A stretch of 64,000 nt of DNA from contig NZ_LN850107.1 in NCBI RefSeq assembly GCF_900070365.1, forward strand, positions 4,774,001 to 4,838,000, read 5' to 3'. Shown here piece by piece: positions 40,025 to 50,093 of the stretch. Under the pieces are notes generated by a model. The model ran no database searches, was not told the origin of the DNA, and saw only the letters and a list, made by a program, of their open reading frames with translations. The first letter of the stretch is position 1. Every line of letters starts with the position of its first letter. The position numbers and the translations under genes were made by a program. Source of the stretch: Alloactinosynnema sp. L-07 (GTDB taxonomy: Bacteria > Actinomycetota > Actinomycetes > Mycobacteriales > Pseudonocardiaceae).

Positions 40025-40606
40025 ATGTTCGTTCGGAAAGCCACCGTGGCGGTAGCCACCTGCGTTGTCCTGACTGCATGCGCCCAGGCGACTCCAACGT
40101 CGAGCGGCCAGACCTCCGGTCCCGCAACAAATGTCACTCCGATCGGCTCGGATGCGGTCGAGTGGGTTGGAACGTTCTGCAAGACGGTCGGCACCCTCGT
40201 ACGATCGGTGTACGACGCCGCTCCTGCGGTGAACTCGACAGAACTCAAGGCGGAGTTCACCCGGCAGCTAGGCACGACAACGGATGGCCTTCGGGACACG
40301 GCGAGCAAGCTCAAGGAGCTCCCCGGATCCCCCTTGGCCGACGGAGATCAAGTTGTCGACGACCTCGCCGCGAAGTTCACCGTTCATGTCGACCTGTTCG
40401 AACGCGCCGAGTCAGCCATGGCGGCGCTGCCCGCCGACGCGGACACCAGAGCGGTCGGCGAGGTCATGGCCACCGCGAGCCCGACCATTGCCGCGTTGAC
40501 CGCCCGTCCGCTCAAGGACGTCCCCGTCAGCCAGGACTTCAAGACCGCCGGATCCCGATCACCGAAGTGCCGCACCGAGCCGTGGTGGAGCCAGGCGGCG
40601 AAGTAG
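40025..40606 (+). CDS. Putative lipoprotein of the accessory island
   Basis: A 193-residue lipoprotein with KATVAVATCVVLTAC as signal peptide and lipobox (LTAC). A Ser/Thr-rich linker and a helical domain follow (FCKTVGTLVRSVYDAAPAV, LKAEFTRQLGTTTDGLRDTASKL). ATG 40025 is preferred over GTG 40019, which overlaps the previous stop. It completes the three-gene unit with the WXG100-like protein and could sit outside the membrane as partner or receptor. No family recognised. Confidence 0.72.
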   Translation: MFVRKATVAVATCVVLTACAQATPTSSGQTSGPATNVTPIGSDAVEWVGTFCKTVGTLVRSVYDAAPAVNSTELKAEFTRQLGTTTDGLRDTASKLKELPGSPLADGDQVVDDLAAKFTVHVDLFERAESAMAALPADADTRAVGEVMATASPTIAALTARPLKDVPVSQDFKTAGSRSPKCRTEPWWSQAAK

Positions 40607-40610
40607 CGCC

Positions 40611-41246
40611 TCAGGCGTGTTTGTCCCGCATGGCCTGGTCCATCTGTTCATGCGTCGGCGCGTCGATCCGCAGCGGGCTCGAACACCCGGCCCGGATTCC
40701 GTCCAGCAACATCGTCAGGTAGCGACGCCACAGGTCGGGGTCGATGGCACGCGTCAGCTCGGCCGACGCCGCCACCATGATCAGTAGCGGACCGATGTCC
40801 GGGGCCTCGAAGTCCGGACGCAGGGCTCCCTGTTCCTTCGCCCGGGAGACCAACGCCTCCATCGTCGGGATGAAGTGCGCCGAGATGCGTTCCATCTGGC
40901 CGAAGTCCGCGCGCGTGCAGATCTCGTACAGCCCGCGGTCCGCGGCCTGCTTCTCAGCGATGTCCGTGATCAGCCGCGACAGCCCGACCCACGCGTCCGG
41001 TTCGGCGACCGCCGCATCGATGTGCTCCACCAGTTCGTCCAGCACATGGTCGAACACCGCCAGGACCAGCGCTTCCTTGTTCGGGAACCGCCGGTAGACC
41101 GTGCCGACCCCGACCCCCGCGTGCCGTGCGACGTCATCCAGCGTGACATCCAAGCCGTGGGAGGCGAAAAGTTCGCGCGCGGCGATCACGACGCGGACGC
41201 GGTTGCGTTCGGCGTCGGCGCGCAGGGGCTTGGTGGCCGAGGTCAC
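40611..41246 (-). CDS. TetR-family repressor of the adjacent MFS pump
   Basis: A 211-residue TetR protein with the helix-turn-helix at about 15-60 (ARELFASHGLDVTLDDVARHAGVGVGTVYRRFPNKEAL). The GTG at 41246 is chosen because the frame to 41327 has no family sequence and would cover the promoter. It diverges from an MFS exporter gene with a 23-bp near-perfect dyad between them, the standard arrangement of a drug-responsive repressor and its pump. The ligand is unknown. Confidence 0.88.
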   Translation of the reverse strand: MTSATKPLRADAERNRVRVVIAARELFASHGLDVTLDDVARHAGVGVGTVYRRFPNKEALVLAVFDHVLDELVEHIDAAVAEPDAWVGLSRLITDIAEKQAADRGLYEICTRADFGQMERISAHFIPTMEALVSRAKEQGALRPDFEAPDIGPLLIMVAASAELTRAIDPDLWRRYLTMLLDGIRAGCSSPLRIDAPTHEQMDQAMRDKHA

Positions 41247-41262
41247 GCCCGGAGCGTAACAA

Positions 41263-41285
41263 AACCGGAGGATCATCCTCCAGTT
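41263..41285. promoter_or_regulatory. 23-bp dyad, probable TetR operator
   Basis: AAC-C-GGAGGAT-C-ATCCTCC-A-GTT is symmetrical apart from one non-matching pair. It lies in the TetR/MFS divergent region 17 bp from the TetR start. Confidence 0.65.
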
Positions 41286-41341
41286 GACTGATAACGTCGT
41301 CACCAGTAACCGGAGACCGGATCTCAACTTATGGGGCTTTC

Positions 41342-42820
41342 ATGACTATCTCGGACGCGCGCACGCCCGCGCCAGCGACTTCCGAGCCTGCCGCGTCCAA
41401 TCTGCGGTGGCTGATCCTGGCCGTGATCGCCATCGCGCAGGTGACGGTCGTGCTCGACGCGACGATCGTGAACATCGCGCTACCGTCGGCGCAGGCGGAC
41501 CTGAAGTTCACCGACGACCAGCGCCAGTGGCTGGTGACCGGCTACGCGCTGAGCTTCGGCAGTCTGCTGCTGATCGGCGGCCGGATCGCCGACCTGTGGG
41601 GCCGGAAGCTGACCTTCCTCGTGGGCATCGCGGGCTTCGCCGCGGCTTCGGCCGTCGGTGGCGCCGCGGGCAGCTTCGAGGTCCTGGTCGCGGCCCGGGT
41701 CGGCCAGGGTGTGTTCGCCGCGCTGCTCGCGCCCGCCGCGCTTTCCTTGCTGACCACCACGTTCACCGACCCGAAGGAACGCGCGAAGGCGTTCGGCATC
41801 TTCGGCGCGATCGCCGGTGGCGGTGGCGCGATCGGTCTTCTGCTCGGCGGCTTCCTCACCGAGTATCTCGACTGGCGCTGGTGCATGTTCGTCAACCTGA
41901 TCTTCGCCGCGGTCGCCTTCTTCGGCGGCGCGTCGCTGCTGGAGAAGAGCACGGTCACCGAGCGCCCGAAGCTGGACCTGATCGGTGTCGCGACCGCGAC
42001 CGCGGGCATGTTCCTGCTGGTCTACGGCCTGGGCAACGCCCACACCAAGACCTGGAGCTCCCCGCAGACCTGGGGTTACATCGTGGCGGGCGTGGCCCTG
42101 CTGGTGGTCTTCACCTGGTGGCAGACCCGCGCCGCGCACCCGTTGCTGCCGCTGCGCATCCTGCTCGACCGCAACCGCGGCGGCTCGTTCCTGGCGATCT
42201 TCATCCTGTGCGCGGGAATCTTCGTCATCTTCCTGTTCCTGACGTACTTCCTGCAGCAGAACCTGCGGTTCAGCCCGGTCGAGTCCGGCGTGGCGTTCCT
42301 GCCGATGCTGGCCACCATGATGGTCGCGGCGACGCTGTCCACCACGGTGCTGATGCCCAAGATCGGCCCGCGCCCGCTGGTCGGCCTCGGCATGCTCTCC
42401 TCGGCGGTCGGCATCGCCCTGTTCGTCTTCCTCGACGAGCAGAGCACCTACTCCGGCGGCGTCCTGCCCGGCCTGCTGATCTCCGGCGTCGGCATCGGCC
42501 TGACCATGGCCTCCACCATGAACGTCGGCGTCGCGGGCGTCGACCCGAACGACTCAGGCGCGGCCTCGGCGGCGATCAACGCCGTCCAGCAGGTCGGCGG
42601 CTCGATCGGCACGGCCCTGTTCAGCTCGGTCGCGGCCACGGCGATGACCAACGCGGCCATGGAGGGCAAGACCTTGGCGGGCGCGGCGATCGCGGGCTAC
42701 AACGCGGCCTTCGGGTGGAGCGCGGCGCTGTTCGTGGTCGGCGGATTGATCAGCGTGTTCATCATCAAGCCGGGCGTCCCGGCCGAACTCGACACGTCGG
42801 CACCCGCGATCCACGTGTGA
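41342..42820 (+). CDS. MFS drug exporter, DHA2 (EmrB/QacA) type
   Basis: A 492-residue membrane protein with about 14 hydrophobic segments. It shows the N-terminal LDATIVNIALPSAQ of DHA2 transporters, the loop 2-3 motif GGRIADLWGRKLTF and the antiporter motif C region in helix 5 (AIGLLLGGFLTEYLDWRWCM). It should expel a hydrophobic or cationic compound in exchange for protons. ATG 41342 follows TATGGGG weakly. Controlled by the divergent TetR. Confidence 0.93.
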   Translation: MTISDARTPAPATSEPAASNLRWLILAVIAIAQVTVVLDATIVNIALPSAQADLKFTDDQRQWLVTGYALSFGSLLLIGGRIADLWGRKLTFLVGIAGFAAASAVGGAAGSFEVLVAARVGQGVFAALLAPAALSLLTTTFTDPKERAKAFGIFGAIAGGGGAIGLLLGGFLTEYLDWRWCMFVNLIFAAVAFFGGASLLEKSTVTERPKLDLIGVATATAGMFLLVYGLGNAHTKTWSSPQTWGYIVAGVALLVVFTWWQTRAAHPLLPLRILLDRNRGGSFLAIFILCAGIFVIFLFLTYFLQQNLRFSPVESGVAFLPMLATMMVAATLSTTVLMPKIGPRPLVGLGMLSSAVGIALFVFLDEQSTYSGGVLPGLLISGVGIGLTMASTMNVGVAGVDPNDSGAASAAINAVQQVGGSIGTALFSSVAATAMTNAAMEGKTLAGAAIAGYNAAFGWSAALFVVGGLISVFIIKPGVPAELDTSAPAIHV

Positions 42821-42825
42821 GAACC

Positions 42826-42859
42826 AGAACCGTACGGCGCGCTCGCGCCGTACGGTTCT
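42826..42859 (+). terminator. Strong hairpin after the MFS gene
   Basis: A perfect 15-bp stem (AGAACCGTACGGCGC and its complement) with a 4-base loop begins 6 bp after the MFS stop. No U tract follows, as is common in actinomycetes. Confidence 0.8.
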
Positions 42860-42863
42860 GTTC

Positions 42864-44006
42864 ATGGGTCGAAAGATCGTCGCGGCTGTCGCCGCCGCCA
42901 CCGTCGTGGCCGCCATCGCGCTCGCGCCGAAAGTCACGACGACCGAGAGCCGCCAGGACGATCCCCCGGTCGTCCCCACCACCGACTCGATGTTCGACTG
43001 GCTTCCCCGCGGCTCCCTCGCCAGCGACCCCGACGCGCTGGCGGCCGCGAAGGCGGTCATCGGAACCCTGGCCATCGAACCTTCGCGGTTGACCGTGCTC
43101 TACGCGGGCGACACCTCGGCGGGCAGGCTCGTCGTCGGCGCGATCGGACACGCCGATCGCGGCGAGATCGTGGCGCTGTCCGGTCCGACCGGCGGTGCTA
43201 TCGCGGCCCTCACCCCGCTCGGCCCCGCTGGTGAGGGTGTCGAGGACCGTGTCGTCTCGCGGGCGTGGATGGATCTGAGCGGCGAGAGCTGGCTGTTCAT
43301 CCTCACCGACCCGACCCTGCGCGACCTCGACGTGTCCTGGGAACCGACCTACGACGCGGACGGAGTCGCCCACCGCAAGTGGCAGCGCGTCCAACACGAC
43401 CACGGAGTCCTGTTCACCGGCACCCCGACCGTGGCCATGACGGCCCGAATCAGGATGACCCACGCGAGCGCCGAGGTGGTGGACCGTCCGGTGATCGAGG
43501 ACAGCGACAACCTCAACGACCCCGGATTCCTGCCGCTCCCCAACGCTCCCGACGCACCGCTCCCGCCAGGCACCGACCTGCGCGGGGCCGACCCGCACAC
43601 CGTCGCATGGGGCCTGGCTCAGGCAAAGATCGCCACCATGGTGTCGCCGGCCCCGGTCACGGTCCGCTGGTCTCTGGGCAGCCAGGTCCTGATGACCGTC
43701 AAGACCGAAGGCGGCGGAGCGCTGTCGGTCTACGCCGACACCACCGACCCCGACGCGCCCTACCTCGACATCGTTCCGGTGGCCCAAGCCGAAGCCGACC
43801 GCGCGATCATGCTGCGGTACACGGAGAACGGGACTCGGGTCTTCGCCCCGCACGCCATCGGGTCCCGCGTCGCCCCGTTCTCGGTGACCGTGGCCGAGAC
43901 GGGATTCGCCGACCTGCCCGTGGCGACGGATGAAGTCGATCTAGGGCAGGCGGGCCGCGTCGACCCGCGCGCGGAGAACCGGGCCGACCCCTTCGACCTG
44001 CGCTAA
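42864..44006 (+). CDS. Unknown exported or membrane-anchored protein
   Basis: A 380-residue protein with a short N-terminal hydrophobic helix (IVAAVAAATVVAAIALA) that acts as signal anchor or signal peptide, followed by a largely beta-strand extracytoplasmic region. No cysteines and no known catalytic motif are seen. Features are SRLTVLYAGDTSAGRLVVGAI and WSLGSQVLMTVKTEGG. ATG 42864 lies only 5 bp after the MFS terminator stem. Its stop overlaps the stop of the convergent hydrolase by 3 bases (CTAA). Similar actinomycete exported proteins are uncharacterised. Confidence 0.7.
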   Translation: MGRKIVAAVAAATVVAAIALAPKVTTTESRQDDPPVVPTTDSMFDWLPRGSLASDPDALAAAKAVIGTLAIEPSRLTVLYAGDTSAGRLVVGAIGHADRGEIVALSGPTGGAIAALTPLGPAGEGVEDRVVSRAWMDLSGESWLFILTDPTLRDLDVSWEPTYDADGVAHRKWQRVQHDHGVLFTGTPTVAMTARIRMTHASAEVVDRPVIEDSDNLNDPGFLPLPNAPDAPLPPGTDLRGADPHTVAWGLAQAKIATMVSPAPVTVRWSLGSQVLMTVKTEGGGALSVYADTTDPDAPYLDIVPVAQAEADRAIMLRYTENGTRVFAPHAIGSRVAPFSVTVAETGFADLPVATDEVDLGQAGRVDPRAENRADPFDLR

Positions 44007-45049
44007 ACGGGGTTGTGAACCGCCAGGAAATCGTCGATGTACTTCCACGTGGTCTCTCGTGCCCCACGCCCCGCCAGCACCCCTAGGTGACCGCCGGGCG
44101 CGGTATGGAACACAACCTCAGCCGCGTTGTCGAGCACGTCGACCAGATGCCGTACGGCCCGCTGCGGGGCGATGCTGTCGCCCGTTCCGGCCACTACGAG
44201 CACCGGCACCTTGACCTCCGCCAGTGCGATCCGTCGTCCGCCCAGGTCGAAGGCGCCGCCCGCGAGGTCGTTGGCGCGGAAGAAGCGGTGGTAGATCTGG
44301 CCGAACGTGCGGCCGGGGTAGGCGATCATGTTGTCGGTGAACCGGTCGACCGCCTCGATCTGAGCCAGGAAGTCGGTGTCGTCCAGGTGGGACAGGATCG
44401 CGTACGGCTTGGTGATGACCTTGTCGATCGCGGAGAGCTGGAAGGCCCGCTTCACCAGGGCCCGGGGCGCCCCGCCGACCAGCCGATAGGCCGCGGTGAG
44501 GAACCAGCCGTCGGCGATGTCGACCAAGGGTTTGAACGGCGCGATCAGCGGGATCGCCGTCATGTCGAACGGCGCGGCCACGCTGGTGATCGACGCGATC
44601 GGCAGGTCGTGCTGGTCGGCGGCGGTGAGCAGGGACATGATCCCGCCAAGGCACCAGGCGACCAGGTGGACCGGGCGGCCGCCCGCGTCCTTGCTCACCG
44701 CGCGGATGGTGTGCGGGAGGACGTCGTCGACCCAGTGCTCCAGGCCGAGACCGCGGTCGCCGAAGCTGACCGTGCCGTAGTCGACGAGGTACACCGACCG
44801 GCCCTGGTCGACCAGATGCTCGGCCAGGCTGCACCCGCGCCGCAGGTCGAAGCAGAGGGCGGGCGCGGCCAGTGGCGGCACGAGCAGCACGGGATCGCCC
44901 GTCGCCGAGCCCGCGAACCGGTAGACCGACCGCATCCGGCCCTTGTCGATCAGCACCCGGGGCATCGGCCGCAGGTCGGCGACCCCGCCCCTGGTCACCT
45001 TGGCGGTCACGTTCCCCGCCGCGGCGGTGATCCACTCGGCAACACTCAT
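44003..45049 (-). CDS. PHA-synthase-like alpha/beta hydrolase
   Basis: A 348-residue alpha/beta-hydrolase with a cysteine in place of serine in the lipase box (AWCLGG), as in class III PhaC polyhydroxyalkanoate synthases. The acid lies in GTGDSIAP and the His in GGHLGVLAG. LVPPLAAPALCFDLRRGCSLAEHLVDQG and YLVDYG match the PhaC N-terminal region. ATG 45049 follows GGAGGC. It may polymerise hydroxyacyl-CoA or be an acyltransferase of the same fold; no phaE or phasin gene is adjacent, so PHA synthesis is not proven. Confidence 0.82.
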   Translation of the reverse strand: MSVAEWITAAAGNVTAKVTRGGVADLRPMPRVLIDKGRMRSVYRFAGSATGDPVLLVPPLAAPALCFDLRRGCSLAEHLVDQGRSVYLVDYGTVSFGDRGLGLEHWVDDVLPHTIRAVSKDAGGRPVHLVAWCLGGIMSLLTAADQHDLPIASITSVAAPFDMTAIPLIAPFKPLVDIADGWFLTAAYRLVGGAPRALVKRAFQLSAIDKVITKPYAILSHLDDTDFLAQIEAVDRFTDNMIAYPGRTFGQIYHRFFRANDLAGGAFDLGGRRIALAEVKVPVLVVAGTGDSIAPQRAVRHLVDVLDNAAEVVFHTAPGGHLGVLAGRGARETTWKYIDDFLAVHNPV

Positions 45050-45140
45050 GCGGCCTCCTCCCAAGGTCGGTGGCTCACTCGCGAAGGCACTGCGACATCG
45101 CTTATCGCCGCCCCTGAGTCTGCCGTACCCACGCTTCCCA

Positions 45141-45199
45141 CGCCCGGGACAACGATCCCCACTTCGCTTCGTTGCGAAATGTGACCGAGGTCCCGGGCG
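45141..45199 (-). terminator. Nested hairpin after the isovaleryl-type operon
   Basis: Arms CGCCCGGGAC (45141-45150) and its complement (45190-45199) enclose a second hairpin TTCGC...GCGAA at 45163-45178. It starts 7 bp beyond the stop of the minus-strand dehydrogenase and fits its terminator. Confidence 0.6.
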
Positions 45200-45206
45200 G
45201 GCGGGG

Positions 45207-46361
45207 TCAGCGCAGGCCGAGCTCGCGGGCGATCAGCATCCGCTGGACCTCGCTGGTGCCCTCGCCGATCTCCAGGATCTTCGCGTCGCGGTAGAAGCGG
45301 CCGACGGGGAACTCGTTCATGAAGCCGTAGCCGCCGAAGATCTGGGTCGCGTCGCGGGCGTTGTCCATGGCCGCGTTCGACGCGTACAGCTTCGCGATCG
45401 CGGCCTCCTTCTTGAACGGCTGGCCGCGCAGCATCTTCGCCGCCGCCGCGTAGTAGCCCAGCCGGGCTGTGTGGGCGCGCAGCTCCATGTCGGCGATCTT
45501 GAACTGGATCGCCTGGTACTCGCCGATCTTGCGGCCGAACGCCTCGCGCTCGCCGACGTACTTCAGCGACTCGTCGACACAGCCCTGGGCCAGGCCGACC
45601 GACAGCGCCGCGATGGCCACCCGCCCCTCGTCCAAAGTGGACAGGAACTGCGCGTAGCCGCGGCCCTGCTCACCCAGGAGGTTCTCCCGCGGCACCCGGA
45701 CGTCGACGAACGAAAGCTCACGGGTGTCCGAGGCGTTCCAGCCGACCTTCGAGTACTTCTTCGACACCGAGAAGCCCGGCGTGCCCGACGGCACGATGAT
45801 CGCCGAGATCTCCTTGCGGCCGTCGGGCTTGGTGCCGGTGACCGCGGTGACCGTGACGAGCCCGGTGATGTCGGTGCCCGAGTTGGTGATGAACGCCTTG
45901 GAGCCGTTGATGACCCACTCGTCGCCGTCGAGGCGCGCGGTGGTCCTGGTGGCGCCCGCGTCGGAGCCGCCGCCGGGCTCGGTCAGGCCGAACGCGCCCA
46001 GCCGCTCGGCGGTGGTGAGCTTGGGCAGCCACTGCCGCTTCTGCTCCTCGGTGCCGAACCGGTAGAGCGGCATCGCGCCCAGCGAGACGCCCGCCTCCAG
46101 CGTGATCGCCACCGACGAGTCGACCCGCGCCAGCTCCTCCAGCGCGACGCACAGGGCGAAGTAGTCCCCGCCCATGCCGCCGTACTCCTCCGAGATGGGC
46201 AGGCCGAACAGGCCCATGTGACCCATCTTGGCGACGATCTCGTACGGGAACTCCTCGCGCTCGTAGAAGTCCCCGATGACCGGGGCGACCTCCTCCCGCG
46301 CGAACTCTTGGACGGTCTTTCGGAGCGCTTCGTGCTCCTCGCCCAGCGTGAAGTCGATCAT
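45207..46361 (-). CDS. Acyl-CoA dehydrogenase, isovaleryl/FadE19 type
   Basis: A 384-residue short/branched-chain acyl-CoA dehydrogenase with [20 protein letters not shown] (FAD site), [14 protein letters not shown], a [21 protein letters not shown] helix and the C-terminal [35 protein letters not shown]. The last part carries the Glu of the GEGTSE loop. ATG 46361 overlaps the stop of the biotin carboxylase gene (ATGA). Linked to acyl-CoA carboxylase subunits, it most likely oxidises isovaleryl-CoA in leucine breakdown, as proposed for FadE19 beside accA1/accD1 in M. tuberculosis. Confidence 0.88.
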   Translation of the reverse strand: MIDFTLGEEHEALRKTVQEFAREEVAPVIGDFYEREEFPYEIVAKMGHMGLFGLPISEEYGGMGGDYFALCVALEELARVDSSVAITLEAGVSLGAMPLYRFGTEEQKRQWLPKLTTAERLGAFGLTEPGGGSDAGATRTTARLDGDEWVINGSKAFITNSGTDITGLVTVTAVTGTKPDGRKEISAIIVPSGTPGFSVSKKYSKVGWNASDTRELSFVDVRVPRENLLGEQGRGYAQFLSTLDEGRVAIAALSVGLAQGCVDESLKYVGEREAFGRKIGEYQAIQFKIADMELRAHTARLGYYAAAAKMLRGQPFKKEAAIAKLYASNAAMDNARDATQIFGGYGFMNEFPVGRFYRDAKILEIGEGTSEVQRMLIARELGLR

Positions 46362-48343
46362 GACGGGTCCTCCGATGGGGTTACCACAGCGAGCGTTTCG
46401 TTCAGCGCGACCTGTTGGCCCGCGCGCACAGTCAGTTCGGAGACCACACCGTCGACCTTGGCCGTGATGGTGTGCTCCATTTTCATCGCCTCGACGACAA
46501 GGAGCGGCTGGCCCGCGGTCACCTGGTCGCCCGCGGCGACCTTGACCACCAGCACCGTGCCCGGCATCGGGCTGGTCACGGGCCCACCGGCGGCTGCCGA
46601 CGTGCCCGCGCCCTCCAGCATCGAGTGCTCGGCGACGGCCCACGCGTGCCCGCCCGCGGCCAGCCAGAGGGTCTCCCCGGCGATCTCGCGGGCGTAGCGC
46701 AGGTTCCGACCGCCATAGGTGACCCGCAGCTCACCGTCCACACGCGACGCCGACGCGGACACCGGGGTGCTGTCGCCGACCGTCACCGTGGCGGCGGCCG
46801 GACTACCCGAAAGCAGTACTTTGACGTCGCGATCGCCGCAGGTCAGCCGCAGCGGGACCACGGCGGCCCGGCCAAGGCGCCAGCCGTTGGGCACCGACCA
46901 CGGGTCGATCACCGCGCCGGTCGGCTGCATCGTGATCAGCTCGTCCAGCGCGGCGGCGGCGAACACCTCGTCGGGCACGGGGGCCACCGACGTCAGCGCG
47001 TCGAGGTTGCGCTCGACCAGCTGTGTGTCGAGCCTGCCCGCGCGCACGTCCTCGTCGGCCAGCAGCGCCCGCAGGAACGAAATATTGGTGCCCAGTCCGA
47101 GCACGGCGGTGTCGGCGAGCGCGTCGGACAGGCGCGAAAGCGCTTGCGCGCGGTCCTCGCCCCACACGATCACCTTGGCCAGCATCGGGTCGTAGTCCGA
47201 GCCGACGACCGAGCCTGCCAGCAGCCCGGAGTCCACGCGCGACCAGTCCGCCGACGGCCAGCGCAGGCCAAGCACCCGGCCGCCGGTCGGCAGGAAGCCG
47301 GTCGACGGGTCCTCGGCGTAGACGCGCGCTTCGACCGAGTGCCCGCGCAGCTCGACGTCGTTCTGCTTGAACGACAGCGGTTCGCCCGCGGCCACCCGGA
47401 GCTGCTGTTCGACCAGGTCAAGGCCGGTGACCAGCTCGGTGACGGGGTGCTCGACCTGCAGCCGGGTGTTCATCTCCATGAAGAAGAACTCGTCAGGTCG
47501 GTCGGCGGAGACGATGAACTCGACGGTGCCCGCGCCGGTGTAGCCGACCGACTTGGCCGCGTCGACCGCCGCCGCGCCCATCCGCGCCCGGGTGGCCTCG
47601 TCGAGCAACGCCGACGGCGCCTCTTCGATGATCTTCTGGTGCCGCCGCTGCAAGCTGCACTCGCGCTCGCCGAGGTGCACGGTGCTTCCGTGCGCGTCGG
47701 CCAGGACCTGGATCTCGATGTGCCGGGGCCGCTGCACGAACCGTTCGATCAGCAGGGTCTCGTCGCCGAACGACCCGCGCGCCTCCCGCCGGGCGGACTC
47801 GATGGCCGCGCGCAGGCCATCGGGCGCAGTGACCAGCCGCATTCCCTTGCCGCCGCCGCCCGCGGACGGCTTGAGCAGCACGGGATAGCCGACCTCCTCG
47901 GCCGCGGAGACCAGGTCGTCGTCGGACATCCCCGGCTCGGTGCGGCCGGGGACGACCGGCACACCCGCCGCGATGACGGTCAGCTTGGCGCGGATCTTGT
48001 CGCCCATCGCGTCGATCGCCGCGGCGGGCGGACCGATGAAGACGAGTCCCGCGGCCGCACAGGCGCGAGCGAACTCGACGTTCTCGGCGAGGAAGCCGTA
48101 GCCGGGGTGCACCGCCTGCGCGCCGGTCTCGACCGCCGCCGCGATGATCTTCTCGATGGACAGGTAGCTCTCGCGGGCCGCGGCTGGTCCGATGTGGACG
48201 GCCACGTCCGCCTCGCGCACGTGCCGGGCGCCCGCGTCGGCGTCGCTGTAGACCGCGACGGACTGGATGCCCAGGCGGCGCAGCGTGGTGATGACGCGGA
48301 CGGCGATCTCGCCGCGGTTGGCGATCAGAACGCTGGTGAACAT
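46358..48343 (-). CDS. accA1: Acyl-CoA carboxylase biotin-containing alpha subunit (AccA1-like)
   Basis: A 661-residue protein with a biotin carboxylase domain (about 1-445) and a biotin carrier domain at the end. The carboxylase part shows [20 protein letters not shown], the ATP-grasp loop [32 protein letters not shown] and [14 protein letters not shown]. The biotinylated Lys is in VEAMKMEHT near the C-terminus. It carboxylates biotin with ATP and bicarbonate for the neighbouring carboxyltransferase. With the isovaleryl-type dehydrogenase downstream, methylcrotonyl-CoA is the likely substrate. ATG 48343 is 5 bp after the accD stop. Confidence 0.93.
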   Translation of the reverse strand: MFTSVLIANRGEIAVRVITTLRRLGIQSVAVYSDADAGARHVREADVAVHIGPAAARESYLSIEKIIAAAVETGAQAVHPGYGFLAENVEFARACAAAGLVFIGPPAAAIDAMGDKIRAKLTVIAAGVPVVPGRTEPGMSDDDLVSAAEEVGYPVLLKPSAGGGGKGMRLVTAPDGLRAAIESARREARGSFGDETLLIERFVQRPRHIEIQVLADAHGSTVHLGERECSLQRRHQKIIEEAPSALLDEATRARMGAAAVDAAKSVGYTGAGTVEFIVSADRPDEFFFMEMNTRLQVEHPVTELVTGLDLVEQQLRVAAGEPLSFKQNDVELRGHSVEARVYAEDPSTGFLPTGGRVLGLRWPSADWSRVDSGLLAGSVVGSDYDPMLAKVIVWGEDRAQALSRLSDALADTAVLGLGTNISFLRALLADEDVRAGRLDTQLVERNLDALTSVAPVPDEVFAAAALDELITMQPTGAVIDPWSVPNGWRLGRAAVVPLRLTCGDRDVKVLLSGSPAAATVTVGDSTPVSASASRVDGELRVTYGGRNLRYAREIAGETLWLAAGGHAWAVAEHSMLEGAGTSAAAGGPVTSPMPGTVLVVKVAAGDQVTAGQPLLVVEAMKMEHTITAKVDGVVSELTVRAGQQVALNETLAVVTPSEDPS

Positions 48344-48348
48344 CGCAC

Positions 48349-49962
48349 TCACATCCGGAAGACGCCGTAGCTGACAGGGTTCAGCGGCGCGTTGGCCGCC
48401 GCGGACAGCGCGAGGCCGAGCACCTGGCGGGTGTCCGCCGGGTCGATCACGCCGTCGTCCCACAGCCGGGCAGTGGAGTAATAGGGGTTGCCCTGGTCCT
48501 CATATTGCTGACGGATCGGCGCCTTGAACGCCTCCTCGTCCTCGGCGGACCACTCGCCGCCGCCGCCCTCGATCTGGTCGCGGCGCACGGTGGACAGCAC
48601 CGAAGCGGCCTGCTCGCCGCCCATGACCGAGATGCGCGCGTTCGGCCACATCCAGAGGAACCGGGGCGAGTACGCCCGGCCGCACATCGAGTAGTTGCCC
48701 GCGCCGAACGAACCGCCGACGACCACGGTGAACTTGGGAACGCGCGCGCACGCGGTCGCGGTGACCATCTTGGCGCCGTGCTTGGCGATGCCGCCCGCCT
48801 CATAGTCGCGCCCGACCATGAATCCGGTGATGTTCTGCAGGTAGAGCAGCGGGATGCTGCGCTGGTCGCACAGTTCGATGAAGTGCGCGCCCTTCATGGC
48901 CGACTCGCTGAACAGCACGCCGTTGTTGGCCACGATGCCGACCGGGTGGCCGTGGATCCGGGCGAAGCCGGTGACCAGGGTCGAGCCGTACTCCTTCTTG
49001 AACTCGCGGAACCGGCTGCCGTCCACGATGCGGGCGATCACCTCGCGCACGTCGTACGGCGTACGGGAGTCGGTGGGCACCACGCCGTAGAGCGTCGACG
49101 GGTCGACCGCGGGCTCCTCGACGGGTGCGACCTCCCACGGCCGCGGCGCGCGCGGGCCCAGCGTGCTGACGATCGAGCGGACGATCCGCAAGGCGTGCGC
49201 GTCGTCGTCGGCAAGGTGGTCGGTGACGCCGGAGACGCCGGAGTGCACGGCGCCGCCGCCGAGTTCCTCGGCCGTGACGACCTCACCGGTCGCGGCCTTC
49301 ACCAGCGGCGGGCCACCGAGGAAGATCGTGCCCTGATTGCGCACGATAACCGCTTCGTCGCTCATCGCCGGGACATACGCGCCGCCCGCGGTGCACGAGC
49401 CGAGCACCGCGGCGATCTGCGGGATGCCCTGCGCGGACATGGTGGCCTGGTTGAAGAAGATCCGGCCGAAGTGGTCGCGGTCGGGGAAGACGTCGTCCTG
49501 TTTCGGCAGGAAGGCGCCGCCGGAGTCGACCAGGTAGACGCACGGCAGGTTGTTCTGCAGCGCCACTTCCTGCGCGCGCAGATGCTTCTTCACCGTCATC
49601 GGGTAGTACGTGCCGCCCTTGACGGTGGCGTCGTTGGCGACGATGACGCACTCGCGGCCCGACACCCGCCCGACGCCGGTGATGACCCCGGCGGCCGGGG
49701 CGTCGTCGCCGTACATTCCGGTGGCGGCCAGCGGCGAGAGCTCCAGGAACGGAGACCCGGGGTCGACCAGCGAGTCGACGCGGTCGCGGGGCAGCAGCTT
49801 TCCGCGTTCGACATGGCGAGTGCGGGCCTTCTCGGGTCCGCCGAGTGCCGCCGTGCCCAACCGGTCGCGCAGGTCGCCGACGAGTTCGCCGTGCTCCTTG
49901 ACGTTGCGCAGGTAGGCCTCGGCGGTGGGGTCGGCGGCGGTGCGCAGGACGGGCGCGTCCAT
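48349..49962 (-). CDS. accD1: Acyl-CoA carboxylase carboxyltransferase beta subunit (AccD1/MccB-like)
   Basis: A 537-residue carboxyltransferase with the methylcrotonyl-type pattern. Segments are [95 protein letters not shown] and [20 protein letters not shown]. The [19 protein letters not shown] part is typical of MCC beta. It moves the carboxyl group from biotin to methylcrotonyl-CoA. It is the first gene of the operon; a 16-bp palindrome shared with the TetR gene lies 49 bp upstream of its ATG 49962. Confidence 0.92.
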   Translation of the reverse strand: MDAPVLRTAADPTAEAYLRNVKEHGELVGDLRDRLGTAALGGPEKARTRHVERGKLLPRDRVDSLVDPGSPFLELSPLAATGMYGDDAPAAGVITGVGRVSGRECVIVANDATVKGGTYYPMTVKKHLRAQEVALQNNLPCVYLVDSGGAFLPKQDDVFPDRDHFGRIFFNQATMSAQGIPQIAAVLGSCTAGGAYVPAMSDEAVIVRNQGTIFLGGPPLVKAATGEVVTAEELGGGAVHSGVSGVTDHLADDDAHALRIVRSIVSTLGPRAPRPWEVAPVEEPAVDPSTLYGVVPTDSRTPYDVREVIARIVDGSRFREFKKEYGSTLVTGFARIHGHPVGIVANNGVLFSESAMKGAHFIELCDQRSIPLLYLQNITGFMVGRDYEAGGIAKHGAKMVTATACARVPKFTVVVGGSFGAGNYSMCGRAYSPRFLWMWPNARISVMGGEQAASVLSTVRRDQIEGGGGEWSAEDEEAFKAPIRQQYEDQGNPYYSTARLWDDGVIDPADTRQVLGLALSAAANAPLNPVSYGVFRM

Positions 49963-50010
49963 CTCGCTCCTCGCGATCGCATGTTAGTCACCGTTAACTA
50001 CGCGGTCGAT

Positions 50011-50026
50011 GTTAGCGCTCGCTAAC
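50011..50026. promoter_or_regulatory. Operator copy 1 (accD1 promoter)
   Basis: GTTAGCGCTCGCTAAC consists of 7-bp inverted arms around CT and is identical to the site at 51006-51021 before the TetR gene. A weaker relative, GTTAGTCACCGTTAAC, lies at 49983-49998. Confidence 0.8.
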
Positions 50027-50045
50027 GTCGGCGTCCACTCATGGA

Positions 50046-50077
50046 AAGGGCCACCCCGGCGAACAGGGGTGGCCCTT
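50046..50077 (-). terminator. Terminator of the SGNH hydrolase gene
   Basis: A perfect 12-bp stem (AAGGGCCACCCC and complement, 8-base loop) lies 16 bp beyond the stop of the minus-strand hydrolase, followed by TTTCC on that strand. Confidence 0.8.
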
Positions 50078-50093
50078 GGCGAACAGCGGGTTA

